Origin: Gnetum montanum
Lineage: Eukaryota > Streptophyta > Gnetopsida > Gnetales > Gnetaceae
Reading direction: 5' to 3'
NCBI GenBank assembly: GCA_015680685.1
Contig: MNCI01011532.1
Coordinates: 82,567-146,566, forward strand
DNA length: 64,000 nucleotides
The notes beneath the pieces were generated by a model, which ran no database searches, was not told the DNA's origin, and saw nothing but the letters and a program-made list of their open reading frames with translations. Position numbers and translations under genes: made by a program. Positions 34,393 to 46,698 of this stretch are shown here, piece by piece; positions within the stretch are counted from its first letter, which is position 1, and each line of letters begins with the position of its first letter.

Positions 34393-34830
34393 TAAACTGT
34401 AGTGTGTGGAAACCAGGTACAGTGTCTGAAGCTAAGGCATAGCGTCTGGATGCTGGATGGGGCATCTAGGTAAGAAAACTAAGTGTTGGACACAACATCT
34501 GAGAAGAAAACTTAGATCTAGATGCTGTGAATAGCATCAGAAAAGAGAGATAAGGATGATGGATGCTATAAATAATGTCTGAAATTGGTAGAGAGTGTAG
34601 GATGCTGTGGGTAGCATCTAGATCTGAAAGAGGAAGGTACATGATGCTATGATTTAACCAAGAACGTGCCTGGAAAATTCCAAAACAGCGTCTGGACTGG
34701 AACACAGGATTTATGAGTAGGAAACAACGCCTGAATGCTAGGAACAAGGTAGCGTAGGAATGCTGACAATCACAGCAGCGTGTGAATGCTAGATTTGGGA
34801 TGCTAAGAGGTGGATCTAATAGAGAAATGG
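34393..34830 (-). other. E2 untranslated leader
   Basis: No gene. Repeated GATGCT / GCGTCTGGATGCT words (34405-34800), another AGCGT-related motif cluster. Confidence 0.6.
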
Positions 34831-34847
34831 CCCTCCTTCTAGTATCA
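34831..34847 (-). other. Primer-binding site of E2
   Basis: In sense TGATACTAGAAGGAGGG, six bases after the 5' LTR end. E3 has TGGTGCTAGAAGGAGGG in the same place. The TGG start complements a tRNA CCA end; I cannot name the tRNA. Confidence 0.7.
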
Positions 34848-34853
34848 TTTTAC

Positions 34854-36652
34854 TGTACCATCTAAAATCATCGATGAGAGGCTAGAATGAATGGACACTG
34901 AGAGATCTATGAATGAAACAGTAAGACCCTACCTTCACTTGAGGGCAAGCTAGAAATCAATGGAGATAGAGTGCCTTGAATGGTCTGCATGCAGATCAAA
35001 TGAGGACTTCCCCAAGTATACACAATCGTAGTACATTGGGTTATATGTAAATAAATGCAAAAACCGAACATAAACAAAATAAAAAAATGAATGTAAACTG
35101 TTTAAATAACAAAAATAGGAAAACATGAATAGGAAAAATAATGTAAATTGTAGAAATCTGAGCAATAATGCAAACTATTTGTATTAATAAACAATTAGAA
35201 TATGCACTAGTTAGAATGCAATTGTGAAGTGATCGCAAGGCGGATGTTTAGCCCCAATGGATGAGAACGGATGCTAGGAACATGCAGGTTTCTTTTCTGG
35301 GTTGCAGGTGTACAACATCCAGTCTGTATCAAGCCCAACATATGAGATTGATGTCCAGATTTCTTAAGTGTGTTAGATTCAAATTTTTCGAACCTTGATC
35401 TAGTGGAAAAACAAGAGATTTATAGGATTTTAGGCGTGAGATTTGGATTTGGGAGAAGATCAGTGGCTGCAGAGTGAGCAAACTTTAGATCGGGTGACAG
35501 GTGTGTGCATTAACTAGATGCACGAAATGTTATAATGTACAGTGTGTAGTGTGACCAAGATCTCTTACACTAATGTGTGTAATCCACAGTGTAAGAGTTT
35601 GATACGCTGAAAAATGCAAAATGTACAAAGAATGTTAAAGTACAAGAGTGGATCTGGATGTCTAGCCTCTGGATCTGCAGATCTGTGCTATTTTTTGCTC
35701 TGCCAAGGCCTCTACCATGTGTGGATCTGGCTCTGGCATTTCTATAGTATGTCTTGACATCAGCTTCTGGCGTCCAGCATCCATCGTATGAAAGTGTTTA
35801 TGCTGGGTTTACGTTGCTGGAAGCATGTCAGCGTGACTAATAGCGTATAACCTGAAAATAGTGCATTTTGAACCCATTTTTGACCTTTGAGACCCATTTT
35901 CGGAGTGGATCTGCATGCCATGGGTCATGAGGGTTCTGTGTGCCAAATTTGAGCTGATTTGGATGTCGTTTTGGCCCTGTTTTGGTTGATGACATTGGGC
36001 ATTATGCTGTGCCACGTATGAAAAATAACCCCAGCGTCACCAAGTCAAAATGGCATATTTGAGGTCCAAATTTTGATTTTCTAGAGGCTGGGAGCTACTG
36101 GGGACCTTGGTGAAGGTTATGGGGGGTCCTTGTGCTTGATTTTGGCCTATTTTGACTTAGTTTTGTGGCTCCAAAAGTTGGTGACGTTGATCCTTACGTT
36201 GTGCCGCGTCTGAAAAATAACCCCAACGTCACCAAGTCCAAATGGCACATTTGAGGCCCAAATTTTGATTTTCTAGAGGTTGGGAGCTACTAGGGACCTT
36301 GGTCAAGGTCATGGGGGGTCCTTGTACCCAATTTCAGCCTATTTTGGCTTAGTTTTAGGGCTCCAAAAGTTGGTGACGCTAATCCTTACGCTGTGCTACA
36401 TCTGAAAAAGTAACCCCAGTGTACTTAGCCAAAACCCAGCATTTTGAGCTCAAAAATTTTGATTCTGGATGCTGAAAGTTGGTGCAATCACCTATAGGTC
36501 CCAGGGGGACCTTTCCTGTTGAATCGTGAACCATCGGGGGCTGTTTCGGAGGCCTTCAAGGTTGGTCATGCGATACTCATGCTTGGGCAGTTGCAATGAC
36601 TTAACTTGAATCTTGTCTGAAAGTGCTAGGCCAAAATTTTGTGGTATTTTTA
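34854..36652 (-). mobile_element. 5' LTR of E2
   Basis: Plus-strand ends TGTACCATCTA and GTGGTATTTTTA (the expected terminal CA has become TA); 1799 bp. It aligns along its whole length with 15335-17139. The three-fold 191-bp repeat lies at about 36001-36480. Confidence 0.93.
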
Positions 36653-36657
36653 GTGGT
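36653..36657. repeat. Target-site duplication of E2, right copy (GTGGT)
   Basis: Identical to 15330-15334. Confidence 0.9.
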
Positions 36658-39600
36658 CACACCACTCATGGAATAACATGGGTGAGGTTCCTTCTATTAG
36701 CACTAGGTATGTGAGCAAGGTAGACCGCTATATTGTATAGATGGTGGGACCATCTAAGGCAAAGATTAAGAAGCCATGTACTACAAAGAAGGCTACTCTT
36801 GAGGTCAAGCGACTCAGTAGCAAGAAGATCTATATCAAGCTTCAAAGCATGCACATAGAGGTTACAGGTTAGTATGCATAACTTATTAGCTACATTTCTT
36901 ATATTAATGTATGTTTATATTTTTATGTTTTCATTTAGGCTATGCTATTACCTAGTGCTAATGTGCTATGTGTATGTGTTGATTACAGAGATCAAAGAGA
37001 GGGTGGCTAGAGCAATGGACAAGGTGGCAATAGAAGAAGCACCTCCTTAATCTAAGGAGGGGAAGGCTCATGAAGATGATTTACCTAGCATACTAGAGAT
37101 CCTCTAGTAGTTGGAGGAAGAGGGGTTGCTCCACTTTGATGAAGGTGATTTTGATTACTTGTTTGATGGTGTGCAGCTAGGTGACCCTCCTGCACTCACA
37201 CCTAAGGGCTTGCTAGGTAACTAATTTGCATTGTCATCTATTATTATCTTTTACTCTAGCATCTTTAGCTATTTTTTTATATGCTAATTGCATCATTGTG
37301 TTATAGCCTTAGATGTTCCTACTAGTGGTCCCACATCTACATACCACATGGAGCCATGGGTAGACCTGCTCGATAAGTTTGCCTTCATGGAAGGCATCAT
37401 TGAGGACATGGTGGACCATCTACAATAGGTAGATCCCAAGCTTGGTATGTGCATGATGTGTTTATTTGCTTATGTTCTTTACCAATTGAATGCTTAGCTT
37501 GTGGCTAAGATTAACCAATTGTTTCATGCTAATAGGTTCCAAGCTTTGGTGGGATCCAAGCAGGGTGGCCAAGGTTGATGCCCTCCGTAACCTTCCTTTG
37601 TAGGGATCAAAAATGTCAACAACTGGAATAGGACATCGAAAGGTTTGTGAGAATATAGCTTTTACCCCATGTCCACATGAAGGCCTACTAGAGGTAGAGA
37701 TAGGGTGCCTAGAATGATGTTGTTGATCAAATAGGGACTTACAGAATACAATGTCGTAATGGTGCTAAGCATTTGTGCAATGTTTCATAATGCCAATGAT
37801 GGTGAGTTTAGTTAAGGGTTTCCACCAAAAATAGAAATTGTTAATGCATGGTTACATGCAAAAATAGCAAAAATGAAAATAAAATGCCAAAAAAATACAC
37901 AGAAAGAGAGTGAGAGAGAAAGCAGCACTAGCCCAAATGGGGTTAAAAGCAGTTAACCTCAAATGGGGTAAGAAAGGTACATGGTGTACAATAGGTGCAA
38001 TAGGCAACATAGTCACAGTCTTGGGGTGTCTAGCTACAAGCACAAACATTCTGCCATAGTGTCTGTGCTTACCAGGTTGGTCATCAAAAGGTGCAATGGA
38101 CTACAGTGAATTGTGATGGTGTGCAAATGCCCTCCCTTGCTTAGATGCCAAACGCACTTCAAGAATGTCAAATGCCAAAATGCCCAGAATGCAAATTTAC
38201 CAGCCCATATAACATAGATGACTGTGGTATTTATAAGGCTATGGTTAGCACAAAATGTTGATCGATTGCCACATGGTAGTGGGAAAGTTGGGACTACGCT
38301 GCACTCAACTATGCTATCCATTGAAGAAAATGGTATTAGGATCTAGTGTGGCCCAATGGACTGTACAAGACTACTAGACTATGATCATACTACCAAACTA
38401 TATGTTTGTGTGTCAGAAAGACTGCAATGTACCTGACAAAAATATAAAAAATGCAAGTTTGGAGACTATGCTCTGAGACTATGCTATCCATTGTGTGAAG
38501 TGGTGTCAAGCATATTTACAAAAAGGGGAAAAGTGGAAGGGTGCATGAAAGATGAAAATGCTTTTTGAAGGTGTGTTGGAGCTAAGTTGAATGTAGGTGT
38601 TATGTTGTGGAGGCCTTTGAAGGTCATTCTGCATGTCTACACTTGACTATGCTTTAGACTGGTGGAGAGCGTATTCCCAAACATAGAAAATTTTTGGGCC
38701 ATGTGCTAACTACACTCTTGGGGAGGCTAACTACACTCCCAACTGGGGTCAAGCATAGTCTAATACTTAGAGAAATTTCTATAGAAATCAGGCTTCAAGT
38801 TTACTATGCTTGACTATGCTCTAGGGTAGTGGAGAGTGTAGTCTCAATAGTTAGAAAAAATGTAAGAAACTAAGCCTTTAGTGCTAACTACACTTAATTA
38901 TGCTTCCAGTTAGTGGAGATCATAGTCTCAACACTTGGAAAGTCTGCCAAATTATTTCTTCCATCCCAACCATGCTTGACTACAGTACAATGTAGTGGAG
39001 AGGATAGTCTCTGCCAAACTATTTCTTTCATGTCAACCAGGCTCTATAACTGCTAGCTTGACACTTAGGAAAATTTGCAAAACTAGCCTTTGTTATTGAC
39101 TATGATCTCTACTAAATTCTCATGCAATGGAGAGCATAGTCCTAATACTTAGAAAAATCTATAGCTTCTTGCTTCATGTTGAAACTTAAGAAAAATTACA
39201 TAAAAGTTGTCTTTAGGGCTGACTACGCTATCCATTGGGTTGAATACGCTCTAATGCAATGGAAAGCGTAGTACTAGCACTTAGAAAAATTTTTAGAAAG
39301 TTCCCTCATGATGACACTTAGATAATTTTTTTGTGAAAATGTAGTAGCCCAAATTTGATGGTGTTTCATCCCTCTTGAAGTGTATTAGGTGTCTCATTGG
39401 ATGTACGAAATAGCGAGTAAGTGAACACTTTCTTGTAAGAAGGCGTTGTGGATTTGCAAGTTCTTGAATGAGAACCTATGGAAACTCATGCATGAGCTTT
39501 AGGAGAGAGTGACTAGCTAGGATATGAAGATTAACGATCTTCAATCTAGATATGACTTTCTAGTGGCTAGGTCATAGGGAGATAGCACCTGGCAAACCTT

Positions 39601-40310
39601 TGAGATAGAAAATGCTTGATATTGGTTGGCTCTTAGAGGCAAGAATGAGGCCACCCAAGAGGTGATAGAGCAACAATTGCAGATGAACTTGCTCACCTAA
39701 AAGAATCAAGATTATAAGAATTATAGCACTAAGGTGTATTGATGGGAGTAGACATAGAAGAATCACAAGCATTAATGTAAGTGTGAGCATGAAACATACC
39801 TTCGATGGTACAAGGAGTCTATTGAGCACTGCCATCTTGAGATATTTCTTGAGGTGATTGTTAGAAGATAGGCTTATGAGTTAATTGTGTAGCATATATT
39901 GGTGAGTGGCTTTCCTAAGTGGTAGATCATCACCTCTTTGGGAGAGGCTTCCTCTACTACCATCTTGATGGAGTAGCCCACATGGACCACCATGGATAAA
40001 GGCAAGACCCTTGCAAGGATTGATTTTGGCTAAGAGGACTGGATGTAGCTTTTTGAGGCTAATATCCTCTAATGCTTGGAGGATGGCCTTGAAAAGTTAC
40101 CCCCAAAAGACACAAATGTAAGACCCTCTCAGGTTAGTTGTTAATTTTTATGCTTTTTCATGTTTTGGTTTAGCTTATGTATTACAAGTTTGCTTACTAA
40201 GTATTCATTTTTCTTTTTGCAGTTGTGGTAAAAGGCACTAAGAGATGCTATTGGCCCCTATGACATAGTGGGGGAAGAAGAACCTCCACCTCCACCTACT
40301 TGAGCATGAC
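36658..40310 (+). pseudogene. E3 antisense accessory gene, main part, split by a solo LTR
   Basis: Continues the fragment 15241-15334. Exon text matches E2: SISTRYVSKVD against TSFHYTTRKAD (36690-36725); a basic linker; an intron about 36868-36986 (GTTAGT...ATTACAG); an acidic exon to 37215 ending LGDPPALTPKGLLG; an intron about 37216-37307; then a piece with PWVDLLDKF (37360); an intron; and WWDPSRVAKV (about 37550). The solo LTR 37599-39368 interrupts at ALRNLP. The frame resumes as WMYEIASK, continues with a coiled-coil-like part (39480-39580) and PTWTTMDKGKTLA (39980-40020). An intron at about 40134-40221 leads to an EEEPPPPPT-stop tail. Numerous TAG/TGA stops. Intron positions agree with E2, the strongest sign that the exon model is right. 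Confidence 0.78.
37599..39368 (-). mobile_element. Solo LTR in the E3 antisense gene
   Basis: Plus-strand ends TGTAGGGATC and GGTGTTTCA. It aligns along its length with E3's 5' LTR (45260-46698). Flanks are TCCTT (37594-37598) and TCCCT (39369-39373), a five-base duplication with one mismatch. The interior is full of GACTACGCT / CTCCACTGGAGAGCGTAG-like motif copies (38270-39290). Confidence 0.85.
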
Positions 40311-40534
40311 CTGATGTAGCCTTACTGTTCGACAATTTTTGTTATGTCTCTACTATTCATGCTATGTACTATTATTCATGTGAAAGGTGATGAATGCATT
40401 TGCTATATGTAGTGTATAATGTGTAAACTTTCTTTTTATTTGCTATGTGCTTACTATTCTTACTATGCAATGAGTGAATGCACTAAGTTAGAATTATGCG
40501 ACGAAAGTACGACTAGGCCATTGTGAGCCCCATG

Positions 40535-40870
40535 CTAGTTTAAGGCCTTAGTAAGAGGGCCAATGCTAGTTTAAGGCCATCCCAGGCAATGATGATATTT
40601 TAAGGCTATTTCAAGCCACATTGATAGGATTAATAATAATAGTCTAAGGACATTCCAGGTTTCATGTTGCCAGTTTAAGGCCATGGTGGGATACGATGAT
40701 AGTTCTAGGCCATTTCTAGCCATGGATGCCAGTTTAAGGCCATGGTGGGTTGCGCATTGCTAGTTTAAGGTCATGGTGGACTGTAGAGGTAGAATTATAG
40801 GTGGTAGTTTAAGGCCATTTTAGGCCATGCATTGCTAGTTTAAGGCCATGGAGGGCCATGCAATGCTAAT
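40535..40870 (-). repeat. Border repeat array between PRO and the antisense gene (E3)
   Basis: About ten spaced units of AGTTTAAGGCCATGGTGGG or AGTTTAAGGCCATTTTAGGC, each about 30 bp. Same place as 29735-30088 in E2. Confidence 0.88.
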
Positions 40871-41289
40871 TCTCTTTTTGCGATTTTGGATTTTTTAATT
40901 TTTATGGATTTTTATGTTTTTCATGCATAAGCTAATAACTGCTAAAGGGTAAACTAAATAAGAAAATTCATAAACTAAGAAGAATGCACAAAAAATAAAA
41001 TAAATGCATAAATAGAGTGGAACAATGTGTAATATAAACAATCAAGGTAAAAGTAAATGCATAAACAAATGTAGTGTAAGCAACAAAAGGTGAAATGCAT
41101 AGTGTGTAAAAGTGAAGGGCAAGTAGGCACCTAGCATGTTTTAGGCTAACGAAGGGTACCTTAGTTGCGTAGTTGCTTCCTAACCTAGTGTGGGTTAGGA
41201 GGTGCATACGATAGTCTCCTAAAACTTCACTCATGATGTTGAAGGGTAACTGAGCCCATAGAGCATCCTTCAGGAGGTCATCGACTTAT
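40871..41289. other. Spacer next to E3 protease, no gene seen
   Basis: AT-rich; the ORFs here have no counterpart in E2. Confidence 0.5.
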
Positions 41290-41790
41290 TTTGCTTATTT
41301 GGGTGGGTTAACCTCACACATTTCATCCTTGTTCTTTACTGTAGATGTGTCATTAGGGAACTCCACCTCTGACCCTTGCTCCATGTCTATGTTGTTAATG
41401 GCCAGAGGGGTTGCATTGTCATCATGGATAATGACCTTGCCACCTTCATATGGAAGGTGTATTTCTTGATCAATGGGAGAGGAGACGACCCATAATTGGG
41501 CCAACCAAGGCCTACCTAATATTGAGTTGAAGCTTGAAATTTCCTCTACAATGATGAATTCAACAGTGATGGGGAATTCTTCCCTTGCCACAAAGGCTAT
41601 TGTGACGATTCCCCTAATGATGATGTGTGATCCATTGAAGGATTTTAGGCACGTGGATTTTGTTAGTTTGATTTTCTCTATGAGGTCTAGTTTATTAATG
41701 ATGTCATTGTCAATGTGCACCCTTGGAATTTTGCATTGCCCAATGTGTATTATGATGAACATGGACATTGTTATGACTTGACCCTTCTTA
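41290..41790 (-). pseudogene. pro: E3 aspartic protease domain
   Basis: Open for 157 residues (41768-41295). It matches the E2 protease: SSFNSILGRPWLAQLWVVSS against the NLILGQPWLSQL region, and HLPYEGGKVIIHDDNATP. The catalytic segment reads RVHIDNDIINKLD instead of VDDGVAMNV, so the D-D-G motif is altered and the enzyme should be dead even where the frame is open. Confidence 0.82.
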
Positions 41791-44702
41791 TGGTTAACCT
41801 TAATTACCTTGTCATAGAATGCAAGGGGTATTGAGCTTGATTCCTATGGCATGGGAGGAAACATCATAGCATGGATGGAATGCTCATTTTTTGGGATGTC
41901 CTCTATGATAGAAATGAAGGTCAACATTTAGACTAGTGCTTCATGATGAGTAGAGGAGGTCATAATCAGGTCATACAGGGTCAACATTGTGTTCTTTTTC
42001 TTTAGGTCCTACCCAACCTAGGCTAATGCATCTAGGAAGTCCTTTTCATTGTCTACCATTTTTCTGCCCTTGGCCTCATCCATGTGACCTAAGAGATAGA
42101 TCTCTCATGGAGGGGACTTGGGCTTTACTTTCCTAGCCTATTTGGGGGCCTCAATGCCTCATTGTGGCTTACTAGTAATGGCCTTTTCATTTTCTTTGGC
42201 TATAGGGACTACAGATAGGGGTACTATCTTTGGTGGATCTAGCACATTTTTCTCTTGATGTTGTCTAATCATCCTATTAGCTAGATGATCATTAGGTCTA
42301 TTTTTTTGACATCTATATGGTCTATTGTTGTGGCTAGTAGGATTGGCTTTGGGTGAGAAGGGAATGACATGTTACCCATCACTGAACTTTAGGTAGGTGA
42401 GGGGTCAGCATATTGTCACATCCTAACATCAAAGGGTGGCTAAATTATTGCTACCACAATGTGTTGTGGAATCCTAATCACAAAGGATGTTGTGGGTGCC
42501 TGAGGTGGCCCTCTAATGATGAAAGAAGGCCTTGAACTTATGGAGGCCAAGGAGGCCCCTACATTGCTAGAGGGCACATGGACCATGAATGGCTACTACA
42601 TTAGCTTCGAGTTATCATTAATGTTGTTTACCCTACATCATTCACATTCAAAGGGCCCTTGTATACCCTCATAGATTTATTTTGAGGCCTCATTAGGTTG
42701 GCAGCATTGAGCACCAACTTGCCTCTATCGATCATTCATTCTAGGTCATCCTTTAGAGCCATCCAAAAGTCAGTGTTATGCCCAAGCAACTAGTGATAGT
42801 GACAAAACCTATATAACCTAAAGTGTTTTGGTACTAGTGGCTCATTCAAGGTTGTTCATGTAGGAATCCTTAGAAGCTCATAGTATATATTGTGTCTTTT
42901 GCAAGCATCCTTAGACATCTACTTTGATTAGATGCATCTAGCCTTTAGTAGTTGATCTAATAGTTTCAAAGGTTTAAGGGGTAATGAGGTATACTTTGAG
43001 TGATCCTTGCACTTAAAGGTGGGACTTAGAGCTACTTACACCATGGTCACTGATGATATAGGCTAGTTAGTTATTGCACTAGAGTTGGTAGTTTTGTTGT
43101 TGGCCAGGGCCTTAGGTGGCTTGGCCATTGGCTTTGGATTAGTTGTTTTGGCCTCATTAGCCATAGTTTTCATGGTTTTCATTTTATTTCCCTTGCCTTT
43201 ATCCTTCTTGGCATGTAACTTCGTATAGGCCATGTATGGTAGGTCCTTGCTAGCTTCTATCACATCCTGTATGTTTTTTTTTAGGAAAATGGGTAGCTCA
43301 AAGATTTTGGAGCCAAATAGTACAAATTTGACTTAATAAATTCATTAACTACATCCTTGAAGATGGCTAGGAGGTGCATATTTGCTATAGCCTCATGGAT
43401 TTCATTTAGTGATGCACTCCAATATTGGATAAATTTTTGCATGGGCTTTAGATGAACCTACTTGATTTGCATGAGCTAGTCAAGGATGGTTTCTAACTTT
43501 AAGTTGTACTTGAAGCACATGTTGAATTGTCTTTGTAGATCCTCCAAAGAGGAGATAGAGTCCTTAGGTAACACTCAATACTAGTCGAGTACATTTCTAG
43601 TGACTGACATGGTGAAGACACATATGATGGCATGTGGCCATGCCTATAATAATAAGCACTTGGACCAAAAGGTTACCAAGTGGACGTTGGGGTTCCCTTC
43701 ATTGTTTTACTTGGTGAAGTGGGGTAGCAGGATCCTAGTTGGGAGAGTCAGTGGTAAAATAGTAGGACTTATGGGATTGTCCTGGTAGAATTCCACCATG
43801 TGAACTATTTAAAAGGAGTCAACCTTGAGCCACTTCACCTCTTCCATTAAGATTTGGATTAGCTGGAATGCTTGATCCAATCCTTGGGATGTGGTAGTGG
43901 GCTACACTAATAGTGCTACTCACTATGCTAGTTGTGTGGTCCATGACTTAGCTACAAGTTTTAGGGCCATGCGAGATGCTTGTTGCATTGGCTTGAGCTT
44001 TGGGTACAGTAACCAAGGCAAACCACATGTGTATGCATTGCACCATTACTAAAGGTGCCGATGAAACAGGTAGGACATAAGGTGCTTGAGTCATTTGATC
44101 TTGGAAGGCATGTGTAGTGTGCATGTAGGGTTGGGTAGGCATGATACTTACTGGTAGAGATGGTTGGGTGGGTTGTGAAAATTCCAAAAAGGGTAAGTTA
44201 ACTAGAGGTAGCACATCTTGATGAGTGTGCTAAGTTTGACATGTTTCTACAACAGGAATTAACTTGGGATGTGATGTTGGGGCTATAACTATCTCAAGGA
44301 AGATAGGTGGATGGGATTGTGGAAGGACCAGACTGGGGGTTCTCCACTAGAAGAATGTGTGGAAGGATTTCTCATGCTTAGAATAAGGTTCAAGCTTGTC
44401 CTCATCCCCATATAAGGATTCCTTGTAATCTATCCCTACCTTGTGTTCACTTGTTCAAATGAGCTAGACAAACATCCACTGATAGGGTTCAGTGAGCAGA
44501 ATGAAGTCAACAGAGGAGGGGATATAGTCCCATTCGTTTTGGTGAATGTGCTCATAACATTTCTTCGCTTCCATATCTAGGCAATCTATAAATATACTTG
44601 CCTATATCTTTTCACAAATAAAATTATATTGCTCATCATTAAGTGCAATATACTCAGGATCTTGGCCTTGCAGCCTAAGGGATTACCTTGACTCTGCCAT
44701 GG
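41791..44702 (-). pseudogene. gag: E3 gag
   Basis: Matches E2 gag in order. N-terminus at 44702 with SLRLQGQDPEYIAL; the capsid-like core LDWY...LPKDSISSLEDLQRQF (about 43600-43520); a Lys-rich linker MAYTKLHAKKDKGKG (43230-43185); a knuckle-like motif FCHYH...GHNTDFWMALK with its last Cys lost (about 42820-42765); then a shorter P-rich extension with PFMVHVP, SFIIRGP and SFVIRIP (42600-42470). Many stops, mostly TAG. Confidence 0.82.
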
Positions 44703-45234
44703 TAGGATTGGCAGGGTGGTCAATCTTGTTTTATTATTAAGTAGGTAGGACATTGAGTGTGCTTGGGATTGATGCCAAAGGTTGTTTAGAATTCATGATG
44801 CTGATTAAAAGTTATACAAAAAATGGCTAACTTTGAAAACTTCCAAAAAACTACTAAGTCTAAAAATTGTAGAAAAAATGGGTAACTTTGGAGAAAATGA
44901 CTAAGTCTAAAGATTGTAGAAAAATGGCTAAGTTTGGAGACTATGCCCTCTACACTAAGAGCTAACTATGCTCTCTACTAAGAGCCCAAAATTTAGCTAA
45001 GTATAGGAATGGATGCTTTAGGGTTGTTACATGGGGTTTGCGGGGAACTAACAACGAGGTCTAGTCTACACCAACTGGTTAGTACACAATGCCTGCACTA
45101 GTCTAAGATCTAGCTACTGCTAAATTTGGGAGGTTCATAGGGGTGTTGGGTCTATGCTAGTCCAAAGATAGCAATGGTAACATAGAGAGAACATGAGACA
45201 ACCACTAATGGAGTCTGAAAGAGGGAAGTGGATT
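44703..45234 (-). other. E3 untranslated leader with decayed 26-bp repeats
   Basis: AAATGGCTAAGTTTGGAGA-like units at 44815-44990 match the E2 leader minisatellite. No gene. Confidence 0.65.
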
Positions 45235-45253
45235 GACCCTCCTTCTAGCACCA
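45235..45253 (-). other. Primer-binding site of E3
   Basis: In sense TGGTGCTAGAAGGAGGGTC, six bases downstream of the LTR end. Confidence 0.75.
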
Positions 45254-45259
45254 AAAAAC

Positions 45260-46698
45260 TATAGCAATCAAAAATGTTGGTGGCTGGAATACTAAGGGGT
45301 CCATGGGTGCATAGTTCTAACCCTAAGTCATGAGGGCCTACTGGAGGTTGAGAAAGGGTGCCTAGAGCACTCTTGCCAATCAAACAAGGCCTTACCAAAT
45401 GTGCTATCAAATGATGCTAAGTGTTCATGCGATGTTTATGGTGTTAATGGTGGTGAGTGTAATCAAGATTTTTGGTGTAAAAAAAGGGTGTCAATGTGTG
45501 GCTAGGCATGAAAAATAGTAAAAAATGCAAGTAAAAATGCCAAAATGTAAATAAAAATGAAAAAAATGCAAAAAATGAGAGCGAGAGAGAATGGAACACC
45601 ACCCCAAATGGGGTTGAGCGTAGTTAACTTTAGAAGGGATAAGAAGGTACGTGGTGCATAATAGGCATAGTGGACAATGTAGTGACAATCTTAGGGTGTT
45701 TGACAACAAAGACTAATGTTCTGCCATGGTTTTTATGCTTGCTAGGTTGGTCATTGCAATGTGCAATGGACTACGGTAATTTGTGGTAACCTACAGTGAG
45801 CTACGATGGTGTGCAATCTTGCTAAATGCTAGCTTGAAATTTTCCAATGTCTCAACCTACCAAAATGCCTATGTGCTCCAAATTTGCTAACCTTGCTTCA
45901 ATTTTTCCAACCCCTAAAATGTAGACGGCTAGGGTATTTATAGGCCAAGGGTTAGCATGAAATGTAGATTGGCTACCACATGGTAGTGGGATAGTTGGAA
46001 CTATATTGCATCCAACTGCACTCTTTACTAAGGCTAGAGGTGTTGTGCTTTGGTGTGCTTTAATGGACTTTGCAAGGTTGAGAGACTATGACTACACTAC
46101 CAATTGCATGTTCATGTGTTGAGAGGACTGCAATGTAGTTGAAAAAAATACAACTTTAGAGACTACACTCTAGGACTATGTTGTCCAGTATTTTGAGTGG
46201 GGTAGAGTGTAGTTACAATTTGGGGTAAAAAAGGAGTACAAAAAGATTCATTTTGCTAACTATGCTTATAGGAGGTGTGTTGGAGCTAAGCTTACTACCA
46301 GTGTTATGTTGTGGAGTCTATTGGATGTTGTTCTGGCTGACTATGCTTGACTATGCTTTGGACTAGGGGAGAGTCTAGTCCAACACTTGGAAACATTTTG
46401 TACAACATGGATTTATATTGACTATGCTCTCCATGGGAGGTTGATTATGCTCCAAATTGGGGTTGAGTGTAGTTCTAGCACTTGGAAACAATTTTGCAAA
46501 ATTTGACTTCTAATTAACTACACTTGATAATGCTCCAATCTAGTGGAGAGTGTAGTCTCAACACTTCAGAAATTTCTGCCAAACTAGGTCTTCCATGTAA
46601 CTACACTTGACTACACTCCAGGGTAGTGGAGAGCATAGTCCCAACACTTAGAAAAATTTGTAGTCAATAAGCAGTAGCTCAAATTTGTTGGTGTTTCA
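45260..46698 (-). mobile_element. 5' LTR of E3
   Basis: Sense start TGAAACACCAACAAATTTGA, sense end GATTGCTATA (family end TACA altered); 1439 bp. It matches the solo LTR at 37599-39368. Rich in GACTACGCT-type motifs (45760-46640). Confidence 0.85.

Larger units (their letters stand above)
15335..36652 (-). mobile_element. E2: complete ~21.3-kb Tat/Ogre-like Ty3/gypsy element
   Basis: Both LTRs are present (34854-36652 = 5', 15335-17139 = 3') with a perfect GTGGT duplication. Sense order, right to left: 5' LTR, primer site, 26-bp leader repeats, gag, protease, repeat array, antisense multi-intron gene (on plus), repeat array, ACTCACGCTG spacer, 30-bp array, pol, 38-bp array, purine tract, 3' LTR. 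A hand count of the first about 215 bp of the two LTRs gives roughly 30 differences (about 15%), so the insertion is old. All ORFs are broken. The second RNase H and size support the Tat/Ogre lineage. Confidence 0.93.
15241..46698 (-). mobile_element. E3: Tat/Ogre-like element, left-truncated, split by E2
   Basis: Minus-strand element: 5' LTR 45260-46698, primer site 45235-45253, gag-pro 41290-44702, repeat array 40535-40870, antisense gene on the plus strand (36658-40310 plus 15241-15334). It contains E2 (15335-36652) and a solo LTR (37599-39368). Pol and the 3' LTR are absent. The right flank is TGATC (46699-46703); no left partner can be tested because that end is deleted. Confidence 0.75.

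Noticed and set aside
37852-38321. Minus-strand ORFs within the solo LTR of E3
   Set aside because: LTR sequence; the matching region of the 5' LTR at 45491-45709 has a different frame and stops.
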